Part shown: positions 18,427-26,910 of the stretch, piece by piece | Layout of the letters: each line of letters begins with the position of its first letter | Numbering within the stretch: position 1 is the stretch's first letter | The notes under the pieces: generated by a model | Databases searched by the model: none | What the model was told of the DNA's origin: nothing | What the model saw: only the letters and a program-made list of their open reading frames with translations | Source: CAWGET01 sp963821715 | GTDB taxonomy: Bacteria > Bacteroidota > Ignavibacteria > Ignavibacteriales > Melioribacteraceae | Direction: 5' to 3' | Length of the DNA: 64,000 nucleotides | Assembly: GCA_963821715.1 (NCBI GenBank) | Contig: CAWGET010000002.1 | Coordinates: 124,001 to 188,000, forward strand | Translations under genes and position numbers: made by a program

Positions 18427-19376
18427 TGAAAAAATTTAAAAATCTATTATATAATTTAACCGCTACTGATCTGCTTGTAATAATCTTTTACTTGTTTCTT
18501 ACTGCGCTTAACATAATTTACGCGGATAGAATAGATAATTGGCTGCTTCATGTTGCCGGAAATTTTTTGCTGATTCTGTTTGTTTTTTTCATTGCTTACA
18601 TCAATAAACGTACATCTAATTTTTACTGGGAACAACTCCACTTCTGGTATCTTATCCCGCTTGTCTTCATAACTTATAAAGAATTATATTTTATGATCCG
18701 CCCAATGCGGCTTGTGGATTTTGACCAGGTATTAATAAATATTGACAGATGGTTATTCGGATTCGATGTTACTGTTGAGCTTGCCTCAATAGCTACACCC
18801 CTTTTAACTGAAATTCTTCAGATAGTTTACAGCACATTTTTCTTTCTTCCAATAATTCTTGGTATAGAGTTAATGATGAAAGGAAGAATAAAAGCGCTCA
18901 AGTTTTCTTTGTTCTCGGTTGTTTACGGATTTTTCTTATCGTACATCGGATACATTCTAGTACCAGCAATCGGTCCTCGTTTTACGCTACACAATTTTGA
19001 ACTATTAAACAGCGAGCTTCCAGGTTTGCTTTTAACCGACTTGTTACGCACCGCGATTAACGCAGGTGAAGCAATCAGAGAAACATCCTTAAATCCCTCC
19101 GAGATTGTAGCGCGTGACGTATTCCCGAGCGGACATACTCAAATGACTTTGATAATTATGTATTTGTCCGTAAAATTAAAAACAGCAACAAAATGGTTTT
19201 TTATACCAAACGGAATTCTGCTGATTTTCGCGACGGTTTATTTACGTTATCATTATTTGATTGACGTTTTGGGTGGAATTCTCCTCATGATCTTTACGAT
19301 GTGGAGCGGATATTATCTTTATAATTACTGGATGAAAATAAAAAATGAAACTGAATTCAATTATAAAGATTTTTAA
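18426..19376 (+). CDS. PAP2 family membrane phosphatase
   Basis: Integral membrane lipid-phosphatase-like protein with about eight hydrophobic segments. The PAP2 (type 2 phosphatidic acid phosphatase) catalytic motifs are visible in the C-terminal third: DVFPSGHTQMT (motif 2 with the catalytic histidine) and VYLRYHYLIDVLGG (motif 3 with histidine and aspartate). Motif 1 is not obvious. The layout, with a long N-terminal membrane region before the motifs, resembles the Aur1/inositolphosphotransferase-like PAP2 subgroup. The substrate is most likely a lipid-linked phosphate, which is inference. 316 residues. The start overlaps the mgtE stop by one base, and its end overlaps the convergent Cys-rich gene by four bases. 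Confidence 0.85.
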   Translation: MKKFKNLLYNLTATDLLVIIFYLFLTALNIIYADRIDNWLLHVAGNFLLILFVFFIAYINKRTSNFYWEQLHFWYLIPLVFITYKELYFMIRPMRLVDFDQVLINIDRWLFGFDVTVELASIATPLLTEILQIVYSTFFFLPIILGIELMMKGRIKALKFSLFSVVYGFFLSYIGYILVPAIGPRFTLHNFELLNSELPGLLLTDLLRTAINAGEAIRETSLNPSEIVARDVFPSGHTQMTLIIMYLSVKLKTATKWFFIPNGILLIFATVYLRYHYLIDVLGGILLMIFTMWSGYYLYNYWMKIKNETEFNYKDF

Positions 19377-19696
19377 ATGAGTCCTTTATCAACTTTTTGG
19401 ATTGTATCAACGATAAGATGGAAATATCTATCGAGCGAACAATTTGCGTCTTCACGAAGATAGCAATTCCCGCCTTCTTCGGCGGCGCGGCAATCTTTGC
19501 AAACAGTGTTCTTAAGGTTTTGATAATATTTTTCGTATTCGTCGTTATTGGTTGTGTGAACTACTTCAACTATTTGCGGCAGAAAATGTTCAACAGCGCA
19601 GATTTCCTTTTCGTTCAGCTGGCATTCGCCTCTATCCGATGAATCTACGCAGACCGAACAGATGTTTTTACGCACTGCACTAATATATTTATCCAT
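19373..19696 (-). CDS. Cys-rich small protein made of two tandem repeats
   Basis: I do not recognise a named family. The 107-residue soluble protein consists of two homologous halves. The first contains NICSVCVDSSDRGECQLNE with a following Cys and the helix FLPQIVEVVH; the second contains TVCKDCRAAEEGGNCYLRED with a following Cys and the helix YFHLIVDTIQ. Each half thus has four cysteines in a C-x2-C-x9/10-C-x7/8-C pattern, suggesting a metal site (zinc or iron-sulfur) in each. There is no signal peptide. It is encoded opposite the PAP2 and menG/ubiE genes and divergent from the latter, 53 bases apart. The balanced duplication and cysteine spacing argue that this is a real gene. Confidence 0.7.
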   Translation of the reverse strand: MDKYISAVRKNICSVCVDSSDRGECQLNEKEICAVEHFLPQIVEVVHTTNNDEYEKYYQNLKNTVCKDCRAAEEGGNCYLREDANCSLDRYFHLIVDTIQKVDKGLI

Positions 19697-19749
19697 TGTG
19701 CTTTTTCTTATTTGATTGAAAATAATTTAATAAAGTAATAAATAAAAAT

Positions 19750-20433
19750 ATGAATAAAAAGAAACAAGTTAAACGAATATTCGATTCAATTTCTTACAGA
19801 TATGATTTGCTGAACCATGTTTTAAGCGCGGGCTTCGATTATTACTGGCGGCGAAAAGCACTTAAACTTACTGATATTAAACCTAATGCTCATTTGCTGG
19901 ATATCGCTTGCGGAACGGGAGATTTTGCGATTGCCGCTAGAAAGTTCGATGTAACTAATATTATCGGCGGAGACCTCTCATTAAATATGCTGAAATTATT
20001 TAATAAGAAAAAAGATTGGAGCCGGGGAAACACCGTGCAGATGATCGCGGAGGAAATCCCGCTTAAAAATAAAATATTTACCAATATAACTGTCGCTTTT
20101 GGAGTAAGAAATTTTTACGATATAAAAAAGGGATTTGATGAATTTTTCCGGGTCTTAAAAGATAACGGCAAAGTGACTGTCCTGGAGTTTCGGCTTCCCG
20201 AAAATAAAATCCTTAAAAATTTATATCTATTTTATTTCAACAAAATTCTTCCGCTTATCGGCAGACTTGTATCGAAAGATAAAGAAGCCTACACTTATTT
20301 ACCTGAATCAGTAAACGAATTTGATGAAAAAATAAATGTGGAAAAATTACTATCAGAATCCGGTTTCGTAAACGTCAGAAAACATAATTTAACATTCGGA
20401 ATTGTTCAGGTAGTTATCGGAGAAAAAATATAA
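19750..20433 (+). CDS. ubiE: Demethylmenaquinone methyltransferase (MenG/UbiE)
   Basis: SAM-dependent C-methylation of demethylmenaquinone, the last step of menaquinone synthesis, at the inner face of the membrane. UbiE signatures: RYDLLNHVLSAGFDYYWRR near the N-terminus, SAM motif LLDIACGTGDFAIAA, AFGVRNFYDIKKGFDEFFRV, and KVTVLEFRLPEN. Length of 227 residues is typical. No ubiquinone genes are in the window; for this lineage menaquinone is the expected quinone, so the menG role is the natural reading. The gene seems to have its own promoter in the 53 bases shared with the divergent Cys-rich gene. Confidence 0.95.
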   Translation: MNKKKQVKRIFDSISYRYDLLNHVLSAGFDYYWRRKALKLTDIKPNAHLLDIACGTGDFAIAARKFDVTNIIGGDLSLNMLKLFNKKKDWSRGNTVQMIAEEIPLKNKIFTNITVAFGVRNFYDIKKGFDEFFRVLKDNGKVTVLEFRLPENKILKNLYLFYFNKILPLIGRLVSKDKEAYTYLPESVNEFDEKINVEKLLSESGFVNVRKHNLTFGIVQVVIGEKI

Positions 20434-20488
20434 CGAACCGCCCCTTTGCTGATATTTGTTTTTCGCTCCTCAAAAAAATTCCGTGAAG

Positions 20489-20607
20489 AAAAATCACGAA
20501 ATGAAGCGTTAAAAGATAAATTCTGTTTGAGGTCTCCAGCATTCTTAATGTTAAAAATAACTTGCGGGAGACCGAGTTATTTTATCTTAACGGAATGAGT
20601 GATTTTT
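20489..20607. repeat. Long imperfect palindrome, possible MITE or structured RNA
   Basis: Within the 396-base gene-free stretch 20434-20829. The left arm at 20489-20520 (AAAAATCACGAAATGAAGCG, continuing into TTAAAAGATAAA) pairs imperfectly with the right arm at 20581-20607 (TTTATCTTAACGGAATGAGT, continuing into GATTTTT). Inside, GGTCTCC at 20531-20537 pairs perfectly with GGAGACC at 20567-20573, leaving a 29-base loop. The whole ~119-base element could fold into one long hairpin. No protein is encoded. A mobile miniature element, a decayed repeat, or a structured transcript are the options. Confidence 0.5.
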
Positions 20608-20661
20608 TAGCAAATTCTTTTGCAGAGCATGTTTCTTCCTGCCTGGCGGCAGACAGGTTAC

Positions 20662-20688
20662 TCCTTTTCTTACGCTAAGAAAAGGAGA
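20662..20688. repeat. Perfect 12-bp stem hairpin in intergenic region
   Basis: CTCCTTTTCTTA (20662-20673), loop CGC, and TAAGAAAAGGAG (20677-20688) form a perfect inverted repeat. A second, smaller one (CCTGCC with GGCAG) precedes it near 20640-20658. They lie between the convergent menG/ubiE and lipoprotein genes. No run of T follows closely, so a terminator role is possible but not clear. The rest of 20689-20829 shows nothing I can name. Confidence 0.45.
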
Positions 20689-20829
20689 TAGATAATATTT
20701 AATGAAACGATTCCAGCATTTTTGAATCGCTTTGGACAGATATGACTGAAATATAACGCCTGACGGACTTTACCTGACTGATAACTCTGTGCTCGCCACT
20801 CTTCACTGTCTAAAGCGAAGCGATCTTAA

Positions 20830-21639
20830 TCATTTCAAATCTACTGAAACCAAACTTTCCCTGACCTGAGTATTCGAGAAATCGAGATCTGCTGTAGTTC
20901 CTCTTATCGCATCAAGAACAACGGAATTCCCTTCAATTTTAACCAGACCCGTTCCCGAAGCATACCAGGCGTTGGCTGTATAAACTTCTGTAGGCGGATT
21001 ATTTATATTAGTGATATCCAATGATTCTTCGTCAATAACGTTCAAAGTATATTTTATTTTCTGCACGCTTACATTTTCGTTGCGCGCCTGAACAAACATT
21101 TCCTCTGATCCTTCGTAAGAAGCGTTAACTTCGATTACCGGAATTGTTATTGAGAAAACCTGCGTAAAACTTATGTTAATTTCAAAAGCTTTCCACGTTT
21201 TTCCTTCGAACAAAGGTGCGCTGAAAATATTTATTTCTTCGTCGGAATTAATATCGATGGCGATACCAAGAGCTTCGCTTAAAGAATCTGCTATTCCGGT
21301 AAATCCGGAAGTATCAACTTGAAAATAAACTCCGGCATCGGTTTTTCTGAATAGAGCCGAACTGGTAAATTGTGAACCTCCAAAATTGTTATTATTTTTT
21401 TGAAGCATATATTCACCCGAAGCGGATTCGAATGTGGAATTGCGAGAACCGAACTGTTCATAACCCTGAGTCGAAGCGTTTACGGTATCAATCGAATAAT
21501 TTAGCGTTGTTCCTACTCCGCCCGGATAATAACTGCTTGCCGATGTTTCATCTTCAATCGGATCGGTTCCGTTATCGTCCTTACACGAAAACAAAATAAG
21601 CAAACTTAAAAACGGTATAATATATTTTAATTTTTTCAT
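20830..21639 (-). CDS. Hypothetical lipoprotein
   Basis: Predicted lipoprotein of 269 residues without a family I recognise. A typical signal (MKKLKYIIPFLSLLILFSC) ends at the lipobox cysteine, followed by the acidic linker KDDNGTDPIEDETS and a beta-rich body (alternating hydrophobic pattern, few charged clusters), consistent with a periplasmic or outer-membrane-attached domain. It begins four bases before the rdgB stop (ATGA), so it is expressed with rdgB, the AhpD-like gene and perhaps uvrA. The neighbouring genes do not point to its job. It is convergent with menG/ubiE across a repeat-rich gap. Confidence 0.75.
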   Translation of the reverse strand: MKKLKYIIPFLSLLILFSCKDDNGTDPIEDETSASSYYPGGVGTTLNYSIDTVNASTQGYEQFGSRNSTFESASGEYMLQKNNNNFGGSQFTSSALFRKTDAGVYFQVDTSGFTGIADSLSEALGIAIDINSDEEINIFSAPLFEGKTWKAFEINISFTQVFSITIPVIEVNASYEGSEEMFVQARNENVSVQKIKYTLNVIDEESLDITNINNPPTEVYTANAWYASGTGLVKIEGNSVVLDAIRGTTADLDFSNTQVRESLVSVDLK

Positions 21640-22229
21640 TTTATTTTTCCTTCTTTAATAATTATTTTTTTTAAGAGGTTAAACGCTTCCGCTCGATGGC
21701 TTATCTCATTTTTTTGTTGAATATTTAATTGTGCAAGAGTTTTCTGAAAACCATCCGGAATGAAAATCGGGTCATAACCAAATCCGCCGGCGCCCGCAGG
21801 AGAATCAATTATTTTTCCCCTTAGTTCGCCTTGCGCCTTTATCACCGATTCCTCGTCATAATATACTGCAAAACAAACAAACTTACCAAGATGAGGTTCC
21901 GGTAATGCTGCTAATTCGGATATCACTTTTTTGTTATTATCATCGTATGAGCAATTTTCCCCGGCATAACGAGCTGAATAAACTCCGGGTCGTCCGTCAA
22001 GCTGATGTATTGCTAATCCGGAATCATCTGCGATTGTGGGAATTTGATATTTTTCGAAAATTTCTTTCGCTTTTTTAATTGAATTGTATTCAAATGTATC
22101 TCCGTCTTCTACCACTTCCGGAGGATTTTCTAATTCCTTTAACGAAATCAGTTCAACATTTGTATCATCGAATATTTTTTCTACTTCCCTGAACTTCCCT
22201 CCGTTACCCGTAGCGAAAATGATTTTCAT
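21636..22229 (-). CDS. rdgB: XTP/dITP diphosphatase (HAM1/RdgB)
   Basis: House-cleaning pyrophosphatase that removes non-canonical purine nucleotides (XTP, dITP) before they enter DNA. Family pattern: IIFATGNGGKFREVEKIF at the N-terminus, PTIADDSGLAIHQLDGRPGV with the active-site acidic residues, GFGYDPIFIPDG, and SHRAEAFN near the end. I place the start at the ATG at 22227-22229. The frame is open 19 codons further, but those overlap the upstream gene and homology begins at MKIIFATGN. That gives 197 residues, the usual size. One base separates it from the stop of the AhpD-like gene. Confidence 0.95.
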   Translation of the reverse strand: MKIIFATGNGGKFREVEKIFDDTNVELISLKELENPPEVVEDGDTFEYNSIKKAKEIFEKYQIPTIADDSGLAIHQLDGRPGVYSARYAGENCSYDDNNKKVISELAALPEPHLGKFVCFAVYYDEESVIKAQGELRGKIIDSPAGAGGFGYDPIFIPDGFQKTLAQLNIQQKNEISHRAEAFNLLKKIIIKEGKIK

Positions 22230-22230
22230 T

Positions 22231-22590
22231 CTATGCCTCTTCAATTTTTTCTTCGGGAAGAATATCATCCAGTTGTTCCATCGCAAAACGCAGATGAGGA
22301 ATTACAATTGATCCGCCGACTATAAGCGCTACATTGAAGCTCTCGTAAAATTCCTGTCTGCTGGCGCCTTCCTGCGCCGCTCTATCGATGTGATACAAAA
22401 TACAATCGTTGCACCGTAAAACCATCGAAGAGGTTAATCCCATTAATTCTTTTATTTTGGATGACAAAGCTCCTTCCATATAAGCTTTATTATCCAACGC
22501 AAAAAACTTTTTAAAATCCCTGAAACCCGAATTTAAAATCTTATCGTTCATTTCAGTTCTGTATTTTTTAAATTCATTAATTTTATTCAT
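22231..22590 (-). CDS. AhpD-like carboxymuconolactone decarboxylase family protein
   Basis: Small helical protein (119 residues) of the CMD/AhpD family. The redox-active motif is MVLRCNDCILYHIDRAAQEG, with C-x2-C-x3-H as in AhpD alkylhydroperoxidases, followed by EFYESFNVALIVGGS. It may act as a thiol peroxidase or peroxiredoxin-reducing partner; the physiological donor is unknown. Its N-terminal ~35 residues precede the core domain, as in the YnjA-like single-domain members. It lies between uvrA and rdgB in a run of same-strand genes with almost no spacing on the rdgB side, consistent with a stress or DNA-maintenance operon, which is inference. Confidence 0.88.
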   Translation of the reverse strand: MNKINEFKKYRTEMNDKILNSGFRDFKKFFALDNKAYMEGALSSKIKELMGLTSSMVLRCNDCILYHIDRAAQEGASRQEFYESFNVALIVGGSIVIPHLRFAMEQLDDILPEEKIEEA

Positions 22591-22626
22591 AACATTTCCG
22601 GTAGAAAATAATTAAATGTTTTTTTA

Positions 22627-25464
22627 TCACTCAGGACTGTTTTCAAGTTCTTTTACCAAATATTTGCCCGTTACACTGCTTTTCATTTTGCTTATTTCTT
22701 CAGGATTTCCTTCGGCTACAATTTGTCCGCCGTGTTCACCGCCACCCGGACCTAAATCGATAACATAATCCGCTACTTTAATTACATCCAGATTGTGTTC
22801 AACTACAACTACAGTATTTCCTTTTTTTACTAATTTATTCAAAACTTTCAGCAGAATTCTAACGTCTTCAAAATGAAGTCCGGTTGTCGGTTCATCCAAA
22901 ATATAAAGTGTTTTTCCGGTTGATACTTTGCTTAATTCGGTTGCAAGTTTAACCCTTTGAGCTTCGCCTCCGGATAAGGTTGTAGCCTGCTGCCCGAGCT
23001 TTATATAGCCGAGTCCGACATCGTTTAATGATTTTAATTTCCTTTTTATCCGCGGAAGATCCTCGAAAAATTCCAGCGCTTCGGAAACCGTCATATCGAG
23101 AACATCCGAAATCGATTTTGTTTTATACAGTATTTCCAGCGTTTCCCGGTTATATCTTTTCCCTCGGCATACTTCACACTCAACATAAACATTCGGCAAA
23201 AAATTCATTTCAATTTTTTTCAGTCCGTCGCCCTGGCATTCTTCGCAGCGCCCGTTCTTCACATTAAAGCTGAATCTTCCGGGCGCGTAACCGCGTATTT
23301 TAGATTCCGGCAGCTGAGCAAAAAGATCGCGTATAAACGTGAATACTCCGGTATAAGTAGCTGGATTTGATCTCGGAGTTCTTCCGATTGGCGATTGGTC
23401 GATTTCGATAATTTTATCTATATGTTCAAGCCCGTTTACTTCCGCGTAAGGAAGTGGAACTACTTTGGAACGGTAGATTTTTTTCATCAATATTTTTACA
23501 AGCGTTTCGTTAATTAGAGATGATTTTCCTGAACCGCTTACGCCTGCAACAACAGTAAATGTGCCGAGAGGTATTTTGAGATCAACTTTCTGAAGATTAT
23601 TTCCTTCGGCGCCGATTAATTCAATAAAATTACCGCTTCCCTTTCGTCTTTCTTTAGGTATTTCAATACTCTTTTGGTTTTTTAGATACTGCACTGTAAG
23701 GGAATCAAAACCGTTATCGCTTCCATTTATATTTTCCATCGTTCCCGCAACACAAATTTCTCCTCCGTGAACTCCGGCTCTGGGTCCGAGATCTACAATA
23801 TAATCAGCGCTTTCTATCGTCTCTCTGTCGTGCTCCACAACAATGATTGTATTCCCTAAATCTCTAAGATTTTTCAGCGATTGGATCAACTTCATATTAT
23901 CGCTTTGATGGAGTCCTATGCTCGGCTCGTCCAGCACATACAAAACTCCCGCAAGCTGACTGCCGATTTGAGTGGCGAGTCTTATCCTTTGCGATTCTCC
24001 GCCTGATAAAGTACGCGCCGATCTATCGAGCGTGAGATAATCTAATCCCACATTGCTTAAAAATTCTAACCGCTCTTTTATTTCTTTTAAAATCGGTTTT
24101 GATATTATTTCATTCCTTCCGGAAAAATCCAAATCATTAAAAAATTCTTTTCCTCTTTCAATCGATTGAGCAGTGACTTCGCTGATGTTAAATCCGCTTA
24201 TTGTAACTGACAAGGATTCTTTTTTCAATCTTCCGCCTTCGCATTCAGGGCATTTGATAGTATTCATAAAAGAATCCGCCCATTCTCTTATTTTGTTCGA
24301 AGACGTTGTATCGTAATAATGCTTTACGTAATTTATTACTCCTGAAAATTTATGCTTGTATGTAACGCTTTTCCCTCCGCCGAATTTATAACTGAACGGG
24401 ATTTTTTCTTTACTTCCATAAAGTAAAACTTCTTTTTGTTCGGGAGAAAAGTCTTTCAATTTAGTGTCGAATGTAAATGCATATTTTTCCGCAACTCCTT
24501 CAAGCTGATTGAAGAACCAGATGTTTCTCGGTTTACCGAGCGGTTCCAAGCCTTCTTCGTTAATCGATTTAGCCCAGTCAGGAATTACAAGATTTTCGTC
24601 AATTTCTTTTATTTCACCCAATCCTTCGCAACTCGGGCAGGAACCGTAAGGGGAATTGAAAGAAAATGAATTCGGCGCCAATTCCTGGTAACTTATCCCG
24701 CAATGCATACAAGCAAGAATTCTGCTGTAAACCTGATCGTCTTTTTCATTATTTATGATGACATTGCCGTTTCCGTAATTGAGCGCGACTTCCAACGATT
24801 CGCTCAATCTGTAACGGGATTTTTCATTTATTTTTAGCCGATCAACCAATATTTCGATATTGTGTATTTTATATCGATCAACTTTCATTCCCGGCGTAAG
24901 CTCTTTTATTTCGCCGTCAACTCTAACTCTTATAAAACCATCTTTTAGAATATCTTCAAATAACTCCCTGTAATGACCTTTTCTTCCCCTAACGACCGGC
25001 GCGAAAATCAATATTTTTTCGCCGGAATAATTTTCCAATATGGAATCAATAATCTGCTCTGATGTCTGCTTTTCAACTTTTCTACCACAGTTGTAGCAAT
25101 GCGGAATACCGACACGCGCAAAAAGAAGACGAAGATAATCATAGATTTCCGTTACCGTTCCAACAGTCGATCGTGGATTGGAGGAAGCTGTTTTCTGCTC
25201 AATGGATATTGCGGGACTTAATCCTTCAATTAGATCAACATCCGGTTTTTCAAGCAAATCTAAAAACTGGCGTGCATAAGCGGATAAGGACTCGATGTAA
25301 CGTCTTTGTCCTTCGGCGTAAATAGTATCGAAAGCGAGCGAAGATTTCCCCGAACCCGACAATCCGGTTATAACCACCATCGAATCACGAGGAATTTCCA
25401 GATCAATATCTTTTAAGTTATGTTCTCGGGCGCCCTTAATAATTATGTTATTGTTCAACTTCAA
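22627..25464 (-). CDS. uvrA: Excinuclease ABC subunit UvrA
   Basis: Damage-recognition ATPase of nucleotide excision repair. 945 residues, full length, with two ABC-type ATPase modules. Visible: Walker A GLSGSGKSSLAFDTIYAEG near residue 35, the first zinc module with CMHCGISYQE and CPSCEGLGE, signature TLSGGESQRIRLATQIG, and Walker B LYVLDEPSIGLH. The second half has GVSGSGKSSLI, the zinc finger CEECQGDGLKKIEMNF with CEVCRGKRYN, TLSGGEAQRVKLATEL and LYILDEPTTGLHFED. Nothing is missing. It is the first gene of a same-strand run with the AhpD-like gene (36-base gap), rdgB and a lipoprotein. Confidence 0.98.
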   Translation of the reverse strand: MKLNNNIIIKGAREHNLKDIDLEIPRDSMVVITGLSGSGKSSLAFDTIYAEGQRRYIESLSAYARQFLDLLEKPDVDLIEGLSPAISIEQKTASSNPRSTVGTVTEIYDYLRLLFARVGIPHCYNCGRKVEKQTSEQIIDSILENYSGEKILIFAPVVRGRKGHYRELFEDILKDGFIRVRVDGEIKELTPGMKVDRYKIHNIEILVDRLKINEKSRYRLSESLEVALNYGNGNVIINNEKDDQVYSRILACMHCGISYQELAPNSFSFNSPYGSCPSCEGLGEIKEIDENLVIPDWAKSINEEGLEPLGKPRNIWFFNQLEGVAEKYAFTFDTKLKDFSPEQKEVLLYGSKEKIPFSYKFGGGKSVTYKHKFSGVINYVKHYYDTTSSNKIREWADSFMNTIKCPECEGGRLKKESLSVTISGFNISEVTAQSIERGKEFFNDLDFSGRNEIISKPILKEIKERLEFLSNVGLDYLTLDRSARTLSGGESQRIRLATQIGSQLAGVLYVLDEPSIGLHQSDNMKLIQSLKNLRDLGNTIIVVEHDRETIESADYIVDLGPRAGVHGGEICVAGTMENINGSDNGFDSLTVQYLKNQKSIEIPKERRKGSGNFIELIGAEGNNLQKVDLKIPLGTFTVVAGVSGSGKSSLINETLVKILMKKIYRSKVVPLPYAEVNGLEHIDKIIEIDQSPIGRTPRSNPATYTGVFTFIRDLFAQLPESKIRGYAPGRFSFNVKNGRCEECQGDGLKKIEMNFLPNVYVECEVCRGKRYNRETLEILYKTKSISDVLDMTVSEALEFFEDLPRIKRKLKSLNDVGLGYIKLGQQATTLSGGEAQRVKLATELSKVSTGKTLYILDEPTTGLHFEDVRILLKVLNKLVKKGNTVVVVEHNLDVIKVADYVIDLGPGGGEHGGQIVAEGNPEEISKMKSSVTGKYLVKELENSPE

Positions 25465-25555
25465 TTACCAACTTTATAAAAGTTAAATTTTGTATATTAG
25501 CTATAGAATTTTTGAAAATCAATTTTTATATCGTTAAAAATATAACTCGTCTGCT

Positions 25556-26170
25556 TTGAGCGAATTTAAATCCATAAAAACCTCTATTGAAACCCGGCTA
25601 AAGGCAAAAGGTTCCCTTTTTATAGCAAAAGCCGAACCGGTCAAAAACATTTCAGAAGCCGATGAGTTTTTGAAATCAGTAAAAAAAGAATTTTACGACG
25701 CGACGCATCATTGCTCAGCATACAAAATTTATCCGGACGAAGTTAAATACTCCGACGACGGAGAGCCTTCCGGAACCGCGGGTATTCGGATTTTAAACGC
25801 TATTGACCACTTTGAATTATTTAACATAATTGTAGTCGTAATTAGATATTACGGCGGTACAAAACTCGGAGTGGGACCGCTCGGCAAAGCATATTATCAA
25901 AGCGCTTATTCTGCGCTGGAAAATTCCTCAACAAAAATAATCAAAGAGTATGTCATTGGTAAAGTAATCTATAATTATGATGAAACAAGTTTGGCTCATA
26001 AAATATTAAACGATTTTAATGCTGTAATAATACAAAACTCTTTTGATGAAAAGCCTGTAATTGAATTTTACCTTGAATCCGAAAAAGCGGATGAAATGAG
26101 GAAAGAATTCAATTTTTTTAATCCGCAAAAAATATGGTTGGAAATATCAGACAAATTTGTATATTTATAA
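25556..26170 (+). CDS. yigZ: YigZ/IMPACT family protein (TTG start)
   Basis: Member of the YigZ/IMPACT family; these bind nucleic acid or ribosome-associated factors, but the exact bacterial role is unknown. Core signature: DATHHCSAYKI, SDDGEPSGTAGIRIL, VVVIRYYGGTKLGVGPLGKA. The N-terminal UPF0029 domain covers residues 1-125, and a small ferredoxin-like C-terminal domain follows. The only credible start is TTG at 25556-25558: an in-frame stop lies at 25535-25537 with no ATG or GTG between, and family homology begins at once (SEFKSIK). 204 residues is the expected length. It is divergent from uvrA (91 bases). Confidence 0.92.
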   Translation: MSEFKSIKTSIETRLKAKGSLFIAKAEPVKNISEADEFLKSVKKEFYDATHHCSAYKIYPDEVKYSDDGEPSGTAGIRILNAIDHFELFNIIVVVIRYYGGTKLGVGPLGKAYYQSAYSALENSSTKIIKEYVIGKVIYNYDETSLAHKILNDFNAVIIQNSFDEKPVIEFYLESEKADEMRKEFNFFNPQKIWLEISDKFVYL

Positions 26171-26274
26171 ATCAAATGTTTCATTTTTTCTTGTTTTATA
26201 AATCAATTACTACAAGTTAATAAAAAAGCAAAAACTTTTTTAATATGATTTAAATCAATTCTCGATATTAAATC

Positions 26275-26303
26275 TTGACAAAAAGTTCTTATTTTCTTAT
26301 TAT
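26275..26303 (+). promoter_or_regulatory. Strong sigma-70-like promoter of the Rrf2 gene
   Basis: A perfect -35 box TTGACA (26275-26280), 17-base spacer, and -10 TATTAT (26298-26303) stand 46 bases ahead of the rrf2-type ATG. A small palindrome GATTTAAATC lies at 26247-26256 just upstream. Rrf2 regulators often repress their own promoter, so an operator is likely nearby; its exact site is not determinable. Confidence 0.6.
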
Positions 26304-26349
26304 AATCAAGATAAAAATCTCTTTTTTATTAAATTGATGAGGATCAATA

Positions 26350-26778
26350 ATGATCTATACAAAAACCGGCGAATACGCTATTCGGGCTATATTATTTTTA
26401 GCCAGGCAGCCAAAAGATTCCCTTATTATGTCTTCGGAAATTGCAAAAAGCGAAGATATACCTGCGCATTATCTTGCAAAAATATTACAGCGAATGGCGA
26501 AATACGGATATGTTGATTCTTACAAAGGACGCGGCGGCGGATTTAAAATTACTGAATTAGCCCAGAAAAGTTCAATACTTGAAATTGTGGAAAGAGTTGA
26601 AGGACCGGTTATCAACCTGAAATGTGTTACAGGGCTTAAAGAATGTTCGGATGAAAATCCCTGCCCTCTTCACGAAGAGTGGGCTGAATTACGGAACAGA
26701 ATTTATAACCTAATTTCGAGTAAATCAGTCAAAGAAGTTGCCGAGAAATATTCAGAAACGTTGAAAAGAAACCAATAA
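26350..26778 (+). CDS. Rrf2 family transcriptional regulator with probable Fe-S ligands
   Basis: Winged-helix regulator of 142 residues. The N-terminal YTKTGEYAIRAILFLARQ and the recognition-wing region YVDSYKGRGGGFKIT are Rrf2 hallmarks. Residues Cys92, Cys99, Cys105 and His108 are arranged as C-x6-C-x5-C-x2-H. This is nearly the C-x5-C-x5-C-x2-H ligand set of IscR, so a [2Fe-2S] cluster is likely and the protein may sense iron-sulfur status, oxygen or nitric oxide (inference). A GAGG precedes the ATG by about eight bases. It stands alone, with a strong own promoter upstream and an inverted repeat downstream; no isc/suf genes are nearby. Confidence 0.9.
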   Translation: MIYTKTGEYAIRAILFLARQPKDSLIMSSEIAKSEDIPAHYLAKILQRMAKYGYVDSYKGRGGGFKITELAQKSSILEIVERVEGPVINLKCVTGLKECSDENPCPLHEEWAELRNRIYNLISSKSVKEVAEKYSETLKRNQ

Positions 26779-26784
26779 TTTTTA

Positions 26785-26857
26785 GGGACTGTCATAAAGA
26801 AATTCTATCTATTGTCTTCTAATTCTTGTCCTGTTTTTAGATTTTGATGACAGTCCC
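26785..26857. repeat. 73-base element with perfect 11-bp terminal inverted repeats
   Basis: GGGACTGTCAT (26785-26795) and ATGACAGTCCC (26847-26857) are perfect inverted copies around a 51-base AT-rich core, between the convergent Rrf2 and O-methyltransferase genes. The ends resemble the GGGACTGTC-type termini of some insertion sequences, so a miniature mobile element remnant is possible. A long-loop transcription terminator for both genes is the alternative. I see no clear target-site duplication. Confidence 0.5.
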
Positions 26858-26910
26858 ACTTTATCCTTCCATTTAATAACAAAATCATCCGGTGTCTTTA
26901 GCGCCAATTT

